A stretch of 43,748 nucleotides of DNA from Rubripirellula sp. (GCA_029245125.1 JAQWPZ010000030.1:1-43748), one strand, 5' to 3'. Shown: positions 27,469-37,409, counted from the stretch's first letter. Notes: generated by a model not told the origin, from the sequence alone. A program made the numbers and translations.

Positions 27469-29858
27469 TATGGCTTTTGAAAGGTTGGGCTTTTGACAAT
27501 CTGGTGGATCAGTGATCGGAAACCGTAATCGTATTGCGAGGTCTTTTGGACAATTGTTTCCACGGCAGCGCGATCAGCGAATCCGATTTTTCGACCGAGG
27601 GCATAGGTAAGCAGATGGCGAGCAAGGTTGCGAGCGATCTGGTCCGGCTGAGATGCGAGATGTTGCTTGAAATTTCTCACCCCTTTGTATTCACTGTCTT
27701 CATCGAACGGTGTCAATGAATCGACTGGTGATCCTATTCGGTATCTCACCCAGGCATTCGTGAACGCCGCTTGTTTGATCTTAGGCCGTTGAGCCTCTTG
27801 AGCAGTTGTTCGGTAGTGTGTTCGAAGACCCCCAATGGGATCGAACGATTCCAATCCAAAGCCGAGCGGGTCGATTTTGGAATGGCAGGCGGCGCAGGTT
27901 TCGAGGTCTTGGTGCTGTGCGAGTTGTTCCCGAATGGTCGACGCACCCCGAATGTCAGGTTCAACCGAACCAACGTTATCTGGCGGTGGTGGTGTAGGTG
28001 TTCCCAGAATGTTGTTCAGGATCCAAACGCCCCGCAGCACCGGTGAGGTGTAGGTTCCATTGGCCGTTATCTTGAGAATACTGGCCTGAGTTAGAAGTCC
28101 ACCACGCGGACTGTCTACAGGTAATCGCACGTGTCGGAATTCCTGGCCCAATACTCCTTCGATCCCGTAGTGGCTGGCGAGGCGATGATTGAGAAATGTG
28201 AAATCTGAATCGACGAAGCGAGTGACTGGCAAATCATTTTTTAGGAGATGCTCAAAGAACAGTTTTGTCTCCTGCATCATCGAGATTCGGAGTAGTTCAT
28301 CGTACTCCGGGTAGAGATTGGGGTCAGGTTCGGTGAAATCAATGTCGCGAAGATCCAGCCACTGGCCAGTGAAGTTTTCGGTAAATGCGGTAGCTTTCGG
28401 CGATTCCAGCATTCGTTCCACTTGCTGGTGAAGGGTCTCGGGCGAACGAAGTTGTCCTTGCTCCACGAGATGCATCAGTTCCTCGTCAGGCATCGTGCTC
28501 CATAGGAAATATGAGAGGCGGGTCGCCAAATCACGCTGCGGAATTATCCCGAGCTGGGGGAGTTTTTCTTGCAGCGAAATTTGTGCTGGTCCTGCTTCCT
28601 CTAAGAACAGAAATTCCGGAGAACAAAGCACCGCCTTTAAACTGACTCGCAACGCAGATTCAAAGTCTCGCCCCGCCTCGGTCGCCTCGTTGAAAAGTTT
28701 GATGTACGGAAGAGGTTCATCTGACTGGATGGGGCGTCGAAATGCTCGCGGTAAAAATTCCGTAAGTATGCGTTCTGCATCGGTGGTGTCGGCTATTTCT
28801 GTGTTAATGTTTCCTAGTAATTTCGCACGGCTTGGCGGTGGCCATTTTTCCAGCGGACCCTCAATCAATATGTCGCCGATTTCGATGCCAGGTTCAGGGT
28901 AGGTATTTGCATTATTGCGTGTGTCACGCGTGCCATAGCACTTAGGCAAAAAGGTGCCACCATCTTCAACTAGCCGATCAACAAACTCGATTGTTGTCCA
29001 CTCATTGGGCGGGACGTCGAAGTATCCAACAAGATGTTGCTCGCGTCGATTGACGATCGTGTCGCCACCATAGATGCGGAGTGTGACTGGTTGATCGCTT
29101 TGAATAGCGCGAACCTGAAGCGTTCCCCGATAGGTGCCGGCCGGTGCTCGAAGACGCGAAAAGTTGACGAGATTGGTAGGGCAATAATTCGATTGAAAAA
29201 TCACCAATCCTTTCTCGGTGCGTCGAAACATCTTGCCGATCTGGTTTTCCAGTTGGGGGCGTCCTTTCCAGTCGACTTGGTCTAGAAGATTGGTCTCGTG
29301 CCGGATGTGGGATGGCTTGGTGGGCGGACCGAACACCGCATCTAACACTTGATCCGCGGTGTCTAGATAAGTTTGCATTGCTTCGGCTGACATGGCCAAT
29401 CCTTCACCGACGGTGTCATATCCATCCGTTGATGTGTCTTCTGGGAGGCCATTGACGAGCACATTCGTTTGGAACAAGTCACGCACTGTGTTCTGATACT
29501 CATGCCGATTGAGCCGTCTGAGAACTACGTCACTTCGGTTCTTTTCTGCTGCTTGGATCTCGCGACCAAGTGTTTTTAAAAAACTTGTGGTCGCTGCTGC
29601 GTCAAGTTGATCCGTATTCGCTGGGGGCATTTCGCCTGTAGCGACACGGTCGTGAATCAGAATCCATCGTCGGGCAATTTCTTGCTTGTTCAGGTCGAAG
29701 CCGAGATCATCGAATTGGATCCCACCGGTTGAATCACGGTCAAGATGGCAATCAACACAATGTGTGCGAATGAATTGGTCGATGGCGGTTGGCACTTGTC
29801 CGATGGTTGTTGTCGGAAGTGCGGACAATATTGAAACGACGACCATCAGTGCGCGCAT
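27468..29858 (-). CDS. Planctomycete cytochrome (DUF1587/1595/1592/PSCyt3/DUF1585)
   Basis: Secreted protein of 796 residues with a short signal peptide. An N-terminal haem site CVDCH lies at residues 34-38 with a downstream GEMPP, as in PSCyt1-like cytochromes. Then follow DUF1587 (LNRHEYQNTVRDLF, ~110-175), an unassigned beta-rich part (~190-350), DUF1595 (~355-415), DUF1592 (~415-545, with LATRLSYFLWSTMPDEEL), DUF1588/PSCyt3 (~583-690, with a second haem site CAACH near 653 and KIDPLGFGLESFDPIG) and DUF1585 (~715-790, YALGRKIGFADR). It is translationally coupled to the DUF1552 gene. Both would act outside the cytoplasm, presumably as a redox pair; the substrate is not known. Confidence 0.95.
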   Translation of the reverse strand: MRALMVVVSILSALPTTTIGQVPTAIDQFIRTHCVDCHLDRDSTGGIQFDDLGFDLNKQEIARRWILIHDRVATGEMPPANTDQLDAAATTSFLKTLGREIQAAEKNRSDVVLRRLNRHEYQNTVRDLFQTNVLVNGLPEDTSTDGYDTVGEGLAMSAEAMQTYLDTADQVLDAVFGPPTKPSHIRHETNLLDQVDWKGRPQLENQIGKMFRRTEKGLVIFQSNYCPTNLVNFSRLRAPAGTYRGTLQVRAIQSDQPVTLRIYGGDTIVNRREQHLVGYFDVPPNEWTTIEFVDRLVEDGGTFLPKCYGTRDTRNNANTYPEPGIEIGDILIEGPLEKWPPPSRAKLLGNINTEIADTTDAERILTEFLPRAFRRPIQSDEPLPYIKLFNEATEAGRDFESALRVSLKAVLCSPEFLFLEEAGPAQISLQEKLPQLGIIPQRDLATRLSYFLWSTMPDEELMHLVEQGQLRSPETLHQQVERMLESPKATAFTENFTGQWLDLRDIDFTEPDPNLYPEYDELLRISMMQETKLFFEHLLKNDLPVTRFVDSDFTFLNHRLASHYGIEGVLGQEFRHVRLPVDSPRGGLLTQASILKITANGTYTSPVLRGVWILNNILGTPTPPPPDNVGSVEPDIRGASTIREQLAQHQDLETCAACHSKIDPLGFGLESFDPIGGLRTHYRTTAQEAQRPKIKQAAFTNAWVRYRIGSPVDSLTPFDEDSEYKGVRNFKQHLASQPDQIARNLARHLLTYALGRKIGFADRAAVETIVQKTSQYDYGFRSLIHQIVKSPTFQKP

Positions 29859-29967
29859 GGTGATGCCCCGTGTTTTTGGATTCGTAGAGCCGCTTTATCG
29901 CTCGCGTTGTTCGCGCGCAGTAACGAGGAGTTGATTCGTGGTCGATGCCGATCATTTGCATTGCCGA

Positions 29968-31404
29968 TCATGTCAGGATCTCCCGTACAACCCGGGCGGG
30001 GCGATCTGCTGTGATCGTTTGTTGAACACCATTTTGGTGAAATACCAAGTCGTTTGATTGAAGTCCGAAGAGGTGCATGAGGGTCGCCTGGTAGTCATTG
30101 GGTGTTACGACATCTTTGACGGCCCGATGCCCAAAGTCATCCGTGGCTCCATACGTCATGCCGCCTTTGATTCCACCACCGGCCATCCAAATGCTGAATC
30201 CCTGACCATTATGGTCTCGCCCGTGTTTTTCTGCCGCGCCCTGATTTTGGGTAACCGGTAGCCGACCAATTTCACCGCCCCAATGAACGAGAACTTCGTC
30301 CAGCATTCCCCGTTGTTTAAGATCCTTGACTAGGGCTGCAGCTGGTTTGTCAGTTTTGCGACAAACATTCGGCAGAGCTGTTCCGATGTTACTGTGATTA
30401 TCCCAGGGCTGGCCATTTAAGAACAGCTGAACAAATCGAACGCCTCGCTCAACTAGTCGACGGGCGATCAAACAGCGGGTTCCATATTCTCGCGTCGCTT
30501 CATCATGCAATCCGTAAAGTGCGTGTGTCGCTTTTGTTTCTTGTGAGATGTCGAGTGCATCGGTCGCTGCGGTTTGCATACGAGCAGCCAGTTCATAACT
30601 CGCGATTCTCGCTTCTAATTCGCTTGGGTTTTTAAATCGATCAGCGTGCCTTCGGTTGAGCTGTTGCAGGAATGCCAAGTTCTGTTGCTGTGGAGCTCCC
30701 GCGAGATGCGCAGGCGCGTCAAGATTCAAGATGCGTGGTTCTTTCGCCCGCAGGACCGTGCCTTGGTATAACGCGGGTAAAAATCCGCTTGACCAGTTGT
30801 TGGCGCCATCGACGGGATGACCAGCCGGATCGGTGAGCACCATGTAAGCCGGCAAGTTGTTGGTTTCGGAACCGAGTCCGTAGAGCAACCAAGATGCAAG
30901 GTGAGCGCGGCCAAGTACACCCGGAACACCCCCGTGGAAATATCGAATCGAAACTTCATGCCCATTCGCGCCTGTGTGCATGCTACGGATCAGGCAGATG
31001 TCATCAACGATGCTGGCAGTTTCAGGGAGCAGTTCCGAAAGCTCCGTTCCAGACTGGCCGTGTTTGGAAAACTTCCACCTCGTCCCCATAAGCTTCTTGC
31101 TGGCTTCGTTGACAAAGCTGAATCCGACCTCTTCCGTGTAATCTGTGCCATCGAATTTTGTCAGTTCGGGTTTCGGATCGGTGAGGTCCATGTGGGAAGG
31201 GCCACCGTGCTGAAACAACGAGATCATTGCCTTGGCACGTGGTTGGTGATGCGGCGGCTTGGGCTTGAGGTCGAACACAGGCGGCCGCTTGGGGACATTT
31301 TTGGGGTTCGCCTGCGATTGTTCCTGTTGCATCAAGCAGGATAGCGCGATGGCTCCCACACCCATGCCCTGCTGTTGTAGAAAATTTCGTCGTGAGATCG
31401 TCAT
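29968..31404 (-). CDS. DUF1501 protein, Tat-exported
   Basis: Protein of 478 residues with the twin-arginine start ISRRNFLQQQGMGVGAIALS. The family pattern is clear: MISLFQHGGPSHMDLTDPKP, MHTGANGHEVSIRYFHGG near residue 145, RGVRFVQLFLNGQPWDNHSN, and LVHWGGEIGRLPVTQN followed by GRDHNGQGFSIWMAGGGIKG. The histidine and aspartate positions fit an alkaline-phosphatase-superfamily fold. It lies 39 bases after the PSCyt1/PSD1 gene on the same strand, the standard planctomycete partnership, and is probably co-transcribed with it. Confidence 0.95.
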   Translation of the reverse strand: MTISRRNFLQQQGMGVGAIALSCLMQQEQSQANPKNVPKRPPVFDLKPKPPHHQPRAKAMISLFQHGGPSHMDLTDPKPELTKFDGTDYTEEVGFSFVNEASKKLMGTRWKFSKHGQSGTELSELLPETASIVDDICLIRSMHTGANGHEVSIRYFHGGVPGVLGRAHLASWLLYGLGSETNNLPAYMVLTDPAGHPVDGANNWSSGFLPALYQGTVLRAKEPRILNLDAPAHLAGAPQQQNLAFLQQLNRRHADRFKNPSELEARIASYELAARMQTAATDALDISQETKATHALYGLHDEATREYGTRCLIARRLVERGVRFVQLFLNGQPWDNHSNIGTALPNVCRKTDKPAAALVKDLKQRGMLDEVLVHWGGEIGRLPVTQNQGAAEKHGRDHNGQGFSIWMAGGGIKGGMTYGATDDFGHRAVKDVVTPNDYQATLMHLFGLQSNDLVFHQNGVQQTITADRPARVVREILT

Positions 31405-31443
31405 CTGGCCACCTGATTTGTATGTGCTGTGAGAACCAATTGG

Positions 31444-34400
31444 TTATTCGACATACAAGAATTCATTGGAGCTTAACACTGATTGACATAGATTCGTCAT
31501 CGCTTGTTGGATCGCTGTGCGACCTTGCGGAATTGCGGTTGGGTTTGACCGAAAGGTGCTGAGCTGCTGGGCGATGAACTGGCAGCCAGCCCGGTATTCC
31601 GCCTCGGTTGGTCGCCGACAATAAGCGAGTTCCCAAACGCGGATGATTTGGCTTGGAATCATGGCAACTGGATCGGATGGTCCTGAGAACTGATCAACAG
31701 AGGAATAGATCATTGTTTGGTCATTGTCGCTGAAGGTCATCGTCACAGGCCAACTGAAAGAGTCGGAGGTATGATTGCTCTGGCAGTCGGTAATGAAATC
31801 GATCGTGTCACCCATGTTGACATCGGTGGACACGCTGGTGTTCGTTGAATTGGATTTCGCCATCCATTCGCCAAGTATTCCTTTTGAACTCGAAATGATT
31901 CTGCCGCGAACTCCATCACCAGCGGCCGATGGGTGAGACAGTTTGCCATCGATCTTGATCGAACCAGTGGCTTGGGCAGTCCAGCGACGGACCACTGCGT
32001 GGGTAGGACCACCTGGGTGACCTCCCTGAGCATTCAGCAATACCCAGCCTCGTTTGGGATCGGGTAAGGCTGGACCCGCTTGCCACTGATTGTTGTTCCA
32101 ATGCGACAGTGGGGTGAACGATTCAGTCCGCTCGATGTCCTGGGCATAGCTGCCGAAACCATATTGCCAGCTATCACTAAGCGGTTTTGGGAAATCGAAA
32201 GCAGGCAGCGTTGACAGAGACTCAGCATCCAATTCTTCTGCGGCCACTCGGTTGGCGAATTCGATCGCTCTTTCTAGGATGAATTGTCCGTTCAGCATCA
32301 TGAGAGATTGGGTCGCGACCGTTGAACTGGAACGGATCTCACAATTCGTCTCCATGGTTGGTGCGTCGAAGCTACTCATCATTGCGACGGGGCGACTGCG
32401 GCGAACCTGGAGGTACAGGCTGCGTCGTTTCTGGGGTTTCTCTACAACGATTTGACCGGTGTCATCCTCTTTCAATTGGATGGGGCGGCCAAACAGTTTG
32501 GGATCGAGACGTCCGGTGGTTACCAGCATGCGATCGCGAATGGTCTCTGCCTCGAGTCTTCGCAGCCTACGACTGGCATAATCTTTCTGTGACGCATCCA
32601 ACACTTGTTGGCGCCAAGTAGCGGATGACATGATGGTGCGGTGTAACGTTTTCAAACTCCAGCCCTGGACCATCAGTTCGTCAGCCAACCAATCAAGCAG
32701 GGGTAGGTTGCTTGGACGGGCTCCCAGTTTGCCGAAGTCAGCGGGCGTGGCAACGATGCCGGTTCCAAAGTGGTGCATCCAAAGGCGATTCGCAATGACG
32801 CGAGCGAGCAACGGATTGTCTCGGCTTGTGATCCAGCGAGCGAACGCGAGTCGACGACCGCTGGTCGTTAATTGCTCATTATCAGATGCAAATACAGCTT
32901 GCTGACCCGGTTCGGACGTAACGGTGAACGCGGCTGGACTGATCAATTGCTTCGGTTGTTGAAAATCACCCCGGTGGAAAAGTCGCGTTTCTGGCTGATG
33001 GCTTGGTGGTTCGACGAGAGCGCGAATAAATTCTTGAATTGGTTTCTTGCTGCGGATTTGCTGGATCTGTTTATCAAATTCGGCGAGTTTTGGTTTTGAA
33101 TCAGGGATGTATTGGTAGAGGTTGCCCGAGGTGATATTAACGCTGGGATGCTTTGCTAGGATTTGTTTTTGTTCATCGTTGCGTTCTGCGACAGCGGTTT
33201 GATAAGCGACCTTGAGTTGATCGCGAAGTGGTTGATCGTATTTCATCAGCTCCTGGTTGAGCGCCTGTTGCATGTACTCGGCGAGTTCTTGGGCCTTTGT
33301 TTTCGCGAGTTCTTGTGCTTCCGCTTCGACCTCGGCAGCTTTCTGACGATCGGACGCGGTGTACAAAGAAATGAGCCGTTGTGCCGGAGGTTTCCATGCC
33401 TTCCAATCTATTGCAGGCTCAAAAATGGCCCGCATCGCGTAGTAATCAGACTGCGGTATTGGGTCGTAACGGTGGTCGTGACACTGTGCGCATTGCAAGC
33501 TCAGTCCGAAAAGTGAGGTGCCGACAATTTGCAGTGTGTCGATCATGACTTGATTTCGCCCCTCGCTATTATTCGCTCCGCTGCCGGTTCCGTCGGCTGC
33601 CATGCGGAGGAAGCCGGTCGCCGTCAACAGTCCAATCTGATTGGCTGTGAGGTCGCCACTGATCGGGCCTGCTAATTCGTCACCAGCAAGTTGTTCCGTC
33701 AAGAATTGGTCGAACGGTTTGTCATCGTTTAAAGCGCGGATCACCCAGTCGCGATACTTCCAAGACCATGGGCGTTCGGTGTCGGCAGCAGAGTAGCCCT
33801 CGGAATCAGCGTATCCTGCAATGTCCAGCCAATGTCTGCCCCATCGCTCGCCATAATGTGGTGATGCAAGTAGCGTATCTAGCAAGTGATCAAACCACTT
33901 GTCACTCGGCTCTTCAATCCAGTCTTGCAATTCCGCTGGTGTTGGCGGCAACCCAATCAGATCAAAATATGCACGAATGACCAGTGTTCTTCGGTCTGCC
34001 TGCGTGGCAATCTCGTGACCGTTCGCAATGACAAAAAAGTCGATCGGTTCCTCAATCTCCAAGCTTTCATCACGTTTGGTCAGAACCGGAAGGGCAGGGC
34101 GGTGAATTGGTTGGAATGACCAAAAGCTCCGTTCCTCTGGTGTGATTCCGAGACCCGGTCCGATCTTTGCCGGTTCTGGTCGTGCCGTTTTACTTCCTGA
34201 CGCGATCCATCGTTCGATCGTATCGATCTCTTGGTCTGACAAATGACTTGGGCCGGGCGGCATGTCACCGCTGCGAATGCGATCAACAAGAAGACTTTCG
34301 TCTGGTTTGCTGGCAACGATTGCGGGTCCTGAGTCTCCTCCCCGAATCATCAATCGGACGAGACGCAGGTCAAGTTCTCCCTCGATTTCCTCGCTGGCCC

Positions 34401-34533
34401 CGTGGCAGTCGAAACAATGTGCACGGAAAATTGGCCGAATGTCATGCTCATAGGTCAGTCGCTCGGCACCGGCTGTGGAAACCAAGTGACAGCACAGGAT
34501 CATTGAGGCCGATACGGTGAACACACGAATCAT
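31444..34533 (-). CDS. PSCyt1-PSCyt2(DUF1549)-PSD1(DUF1553) cytochrome
   Basis: Secreted protein of 1029 residues. A signal peptide is followed by PSCyt1 with haem site CFDCHG (residues 40-45) and the distal GDMPPGP. DUF1549/PSCyt2 spans ~165-385, with LLASPHYGERWGRHWLDIAG and a second haem site CAQCHDHRYDPI near 348. A central helical region (~395-510) is Gln/Lys/Glu rich. DUF1553/PSD1 starts near 555 (ARVIANRLWMHHFGTGIV) and closes with ELAYCRRPTEAEY. About 150 beta-rich residues (~793-945) are inserted within DUF1553, with VRRWTAQATGSIKIDG and DTIDFITDCQSN, resembling a jelly-roll or carbohydrate-binding module. It is paired with the downstream DUF1501 gene. Confidence 0.95.
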   Translation of the reverse strand: MIRVFTVSASMILCCHLVSTAGAERLTYEHDIRPIFRAHCFDCHGASEEIEGELDLRLVRLMIRGGDSGPAIVASKPDESLLVDRIRSGDMPPGPSHLSDQEIDTIERWIASGSKTARPEPAKIGPGLGITPEERSFWSFQPIHRPALPVLTKRDESLEIEEPIDFFVIANGHEIATQADRRTLVIRAYFDLIGLPPTPAELQDWIEEPSDKWFDHLLDTLLASPHYGERWGRHWLDIAGYADSEGYSAADTERPWSWKYRDWVIRALNDDKPFDQFLTEQLAGDELAGPISGDLTANQIGLLTATGFLRMAADGTGSGANNSEGRNQVMIDTLQIVGTSLFGLSLQCAQCHDHRYDPIPQSDYYAMRAIFEPAIDWKAWKPPAQRLISLYTASDRQKAAEVEAEAQELAKTKAQELAEYMQQALNQELMKYDQPLRDQLKVAYQTAVAERNDEQKQILAKHPSVNITSGNLYQYIPDSKPKLAEFDKQIQQIRSKKPIQEFIRALVEPPSHQPETRLFHRGDFQQPKQLISPAAFTVTSEPGQQAVFASDNEQLTTSGRRLAFARWITSRDNPLLARVIANRLWMHHFGTGIVATPADFGKLGARPSNLPLLDWLADELMVQGWSLKTLHRTIMSSATWRQQVLDASQKDYASRRLRRLEAETIRDRMLVTTGRLDPKLFGRPIQLKEDDTGQIVVEKPQKRRSLYLQVRRSRPVAMMSSFDAPTMETNCEIRSSSTVATQSLMMLNGQFILERAIEFANRVAAEELDAESLSTLPAFDFPKPLSDSWQYGFGSYAQDIERTESFTPLSHWNNNQWQAGPALPDPKRGWVLLNAQGGHPGGPTHAVVRRWTAQATGSIKIDGKLSHPSAAGDGVRGRIISSSKGILGEWMAKSNSTNTSVSTDVNMGDTIDFITDCQSNHTSDSFSWPVTMTFSDNDQTMIYSSVDQFSGPSDPVAMIPSQIIRVWELAYCRRPTEAEYRAGCQFIAQQLSTFRSNPTAIPQGRTAIQQAMTNLCQSVLSSNEFLYVE

Positions 34534-34922
34534 CGTCGCAACTCAAAGTCTGGATCAGGGTGGGAATCGGGCGGGAAAGCGACGGCTGAAACACGACGCT
34601 CTGGTTCCTCATGATAACCATGATTGAATCACGCGAGGATCTTCGTGGTTCTAGATCCCGCTCGAAGCCGCGTTTGCCAACAAATGATGGCAGTCTGAGC
34701 CCAAATGAAGATAGGCCGGGTTCTTGATTCCCGACGCCTGCCGAGGCAATTACTGAAGTGTTTTAGGTGTTTTCCTACTCTGAGATCTGCTGCCCCAGTG
34801 CCGCTCGTACGGAAAGCAGAGGCATGCCTGATCCTCGTTTGCTCGCCTTGCCGAGGTGATCGCGTCCGTCGAGCAATGTTTTTTCTGTGTAGTTTTCTAT
34901 CTTCGGTTCCGCTTGGAAAAAC
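34534..34922. other. Intergenic region, no gene recognised
   Basis: This lies between the start of the PSCyt1/PSD1 gene and the end of the methyltransferase gene, both on the minus strand. A short plus-strand open frame at 34705-34962 has no recognisable domain and overlaps the end of the next gene. No convincing terminator or repeat was seen. The promoter of the cytochrome gene is expected near 34534-34650. Confidence 0.5.
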
Positions 34923-35636
34923 TCATTTTACGCCGAAGAACAGCCAGTCCGTCTGTTCGTGATTGACGAGGGGATTGAATGTTCTGATCGGCTCCAGGTG
35001 AACCGTGTCGAACGTCTTTCGTAATGCTTCCGAGAATTCGCTGCTCTCGGCATAGGACCACACCGCTAGGACGCCGCCGTCGGATAGATGTTGTTTCGCG
35101 GCGGCTAGCCCTTTCGCTGTGTAGAACTCGTGCTCCTCTTCGCCCAACTGGTCGCTAGGAGAATGATCGACGTCAATCACGATCAGATCGAATTCTTCCA
35201 CTGGTTCGCCCAGTAATCGTTGATAGACATCCCCAGGCGTGAGCTTTAAATGTTCTGCTGCTTTCAACTCGGGTGCTAATGGAATTAGTTCTGCCTGAAG
35301 CCAATCAAGTACCTGTGGAAGGTATTCGATGACTTCGACTGTTGCCACGTTGGCGTGCCGCAGAAGTTCCCAGGCCGTGTATCCGAGACCGAAGCCACCA
35401 ACCAATGTTTTCAATTGGCTGCCGCCATGGATCTCGATTGACCGGTTCGAAATCGCACGTTCCGAATCTGTGTTGTAACTGCTCATCAGAAACTCATGGT
35501 TCAGCGTCACCTCGGTGACCATGGTTCCTGGTTCAGATAACAATTCCCGCCGACGAAGGCATAGCGGGCCCAACGGCGAGTCTTCGTAAGCAAGGATTTC
35601 TAGGTTGGGTCGAGTCACGGATCGGGTTCCAAGCAT
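34923..35636 (-). CDS. Spermidine-synthase-like Rossmann methyltransferase
   Basis: Cytoplasmic protein of 237 residues without a signal peptide. The N-terminal half is a small beta domain (including NHEFLMSSYNTDSERA), then a glycine-rich nucleotide-binding motif TLVGGFGLGYTAWELL (~82-97) and VEVIEYLPQVLDWL. EEFDLIVIDVDHSP follows (~145-158), then LSDGGVLAVWSY. This order matches spermidine-synthase/spermine-synthase-like proteins, but the residues that bind the polyamine are not evident and no polyamine genes lie nearby. An S-adenosylmethionine-dependent transferase of unknown substrate is the safest call. Confidence 0.82.
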   Translation of the reverse strand: MLGTRSVTRPNLEILAYEDSPLGPLCLRRRELLSEPGTMVTEVTLNHEFLMSSYNTDSERAISNRSIEIHGGSQLKTLVGGFGLGYTAWELLRHANVATVEVIEYLPQVLDWLQAELIPLAPELKAAEHLKLTPGDVYQRLLGEPVEEFDLIVIDVDHSPSDQLGEEEHEFYTAKGLAAAKQHLSDGGVLAVWSYAESSEFSEALRKTFDTVHLEPIRTFNPLVNHEQTDWLFFGVK

Positions 35637-35858
35637 GTGGCTAGCGTTTTGTTCACTAAGACCTTACCCGATCAAGGCTGTGTTCTCATTTTGGAAATAG
35701 GTGCTTTCTGAAGGACGTTGCATTAATCCGTTCCGGAAAGTGGATCGCTGCGGCACCCTCGGGCAATTGGAACGGCCCCATTGGGCGACTCGATGGCGAG
35801 AATCGATGGCCAAACAGTTGGTCGGCTTTTGCGGAATTGCCGGTGCCCAATCTGGTGG

Positions 35859-37409
35859 TCACTCCTTGATGATTTCATTGCCAGACAAAACGCCGGGCAT
35901 CCCCTTGATGTCTACCACCTGTGAATTGGGATCTGATGAGATGGCGTGATTGTTGTGAATCAGCGGCGGTTGAGTGCTCGACTTGACGATGATCGCGACT
36001 TTTTGAAACCGCTTGATCGTATTACCGGTCACATTCACGGAAGCTTTGGATGCGTTGACGGCGGCCCGATATTGATCCAACTGATTATTGGTGATAGTCG
36101 CCGTTGATCCCTCCCACACCCAAATCGCGTTGCCTTGAGTTTTACCGGCACCCTGAAATTGGTTTCCGTGAATCGTTACCTTGCCTTGGACCAAAATGCC
36201 CGCGACACCACCACCTGCGATTCGATTGTTTTGAATCGTGGCGACCGAACCGTCCTTGACGGCAATCAGAGGCGGTGCGCCGCCATTCCGCGAAAGGTCA
36301 TTATCGGTCACCATGGCTGTGGAGCCTTGCGTGATACCGATGGCTACCAACTTGTTGCGATGGCATTGGTTTTGGTGGATGAAAGCATTCGCAGCCATCC
36401 GCAATCCGATTCCTGCCATTTGGTTGTCGCGGCATTCATTTCGGACGATTAAGGGCGTTGATCCATCGCAGCCAATTCCGGCCATCTTATTGTGATGACA
36501 AAGGTTGTTTTTTAGGATTGGGCTGGCATGATCACGTGATCCGATTCCGGCCATTTCATTCTCGTAGCATTCATTGCCTTCCACGATCGGTGTTGTGTCT
36601 TTCATGCGGATGCCGATCCCTGCGCGGCGATTCTGGAAACATTTGTTTTCGCGAATGATTGGTCGCGCGCCTTCGCGACAGCCAATGCCGGCACGCACAT
36701 TTTGAAAGCATTCGTTTTCGATGATCATGGGGTTTGCTGCACGACATCCAATCCCAGCTCGCAGGTTGAGCTTGCAACGATTGTTTTGGATGATCGCGAC
36801 GGCATTTTCAGCGATCCCAATTCCACCACCGAGGTTGCGGTAGGAGGTGTTTTTGGAAATAACGATCGGCTTCCCCGTGGAGCTGCTGCCGAGGATTCCG
36901 ATTCCTACGTCACCATTGTGGTGCACGATGCAACTAGTCACGGTGCAGCTGATGCCTCTGATGGCGATTGCCGGGACGGTTCCCTCAGCCTGTACGGAGC
37001 CTTCGTCATCACCGAGTTGTTCACCCTTGGAATCAAAATGCTTTTGCCAAAGCACGTCATCATATTGGCCGACGGCGGTCACGGTGAAACCGTCCAACAC
37101 ACTGTTCTCGGCCATCGCGACCCCCGGCCGGTCACCGTCGTTTCCACCGCCGTCAAGGATCGTCGCTTCGGCTCGTTTCATTCCTTCGACACCGATCTGG
37201 TCATTTCCTTCGCTCTTCAGCGTGACGCCAGTTATGAGTCGAATCCGTTCTTCGTATCGCCCCGGTGCTACCAGAACCGTGTCCCCAACGGCAGAAGCAT
37301 CAATCGCGGCTTGAATCGTTGGGAAATCACCTGGCACGTGCCGGATTTCTGCCATGACCGACACGCTGGTCAACAAGATCAACAACATTCCATAGCTGGT
37401 GCGGATCAT
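35859..37409 (-). CDS. Secreted right-handed parallel beta-helix protein
   Basis: Protein of 516 residues with a signal peptide ending near VSVMA. The start HVPGDFPTIQAAIDASAVGD and the phrase DTVLVAPGRYEERI are typical of pectin-lyase-fold/NosD-like beta-helix proteins. Residues ~205-370 contain at least seven consecutive 22-24-residue rungs of the pattern N-x-C-x-x-N-x-x-A-G-I-G-x-R, for example NECFQNVRAGIGCRE. Cysteine and asparagine ladders are therefore likely along the helix. AGGAG at 37417-37421 precedes the ATG, and the upstream lactonase-like gene ends only 27 bases away, so the two probably form an operon. No catalytic lyase residues are obvious; binding or surface function is possible. 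Confidence 0.9.
   Translation of the reverse strand: MIRTSYGMLLILLTSVSVMAEIRHVPGDFPTIQAAIDASAVGDTVLVAPGRYEERIRLITGVTLKSEGNDQIGVEGMKRAEATILDGGGNDGDRPGVAMAENSVLDGFTVTAVGQYDDVLWQKHFDSKGEQLGDDEGSVQAEGTVPAIAIRGISCTVTSCIVHHNGDVGIGILGSSSTGKPIVISKNTSYRNLGGGIGIAENAVAIIQNNRCKLNLRAGIGCRAANPMIIENECFQNVRAGIGCREGARPIIRENKCFQNRRAGIGIRMKDTTPIVEGNECYENEMAGIGSRDHASPILKNNLCHHNKMAGIGCDGSTPLIVRNECRDNQMAGIGLRMAANAFIHQNQCHRNKLVAIGITQGSTAMVTDNDLSRNGGAPPLIAVKDGSVATIQNNRIAGGGVAGILVQGKVTIHGNQFQGAGKTQGNAIWVWEGSTATITNNQLDQYRAAVNASKASVNVTGNTIKRFQKVAIIVKSSTQPPLIHNNHAISSDPNSQVVDIKGMPGVLSGNEIIKE

Noticed and set aside
34705..34962. Possible 85-residue gene upstream of the PSCyt1/PSD1 gene
   Set aside because: It overlaps the end of the methyltransferase gene on the other strand and has no domain or start signal.
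35859..37409. Regular 66-72-base periodicity considered as a DNA repeat array or CRISPR
   Set aside because: The periodicity is at the protein level (beta-helix rungs); the DNA of successive units is diverged and there are no identical repeats with unique spacers.
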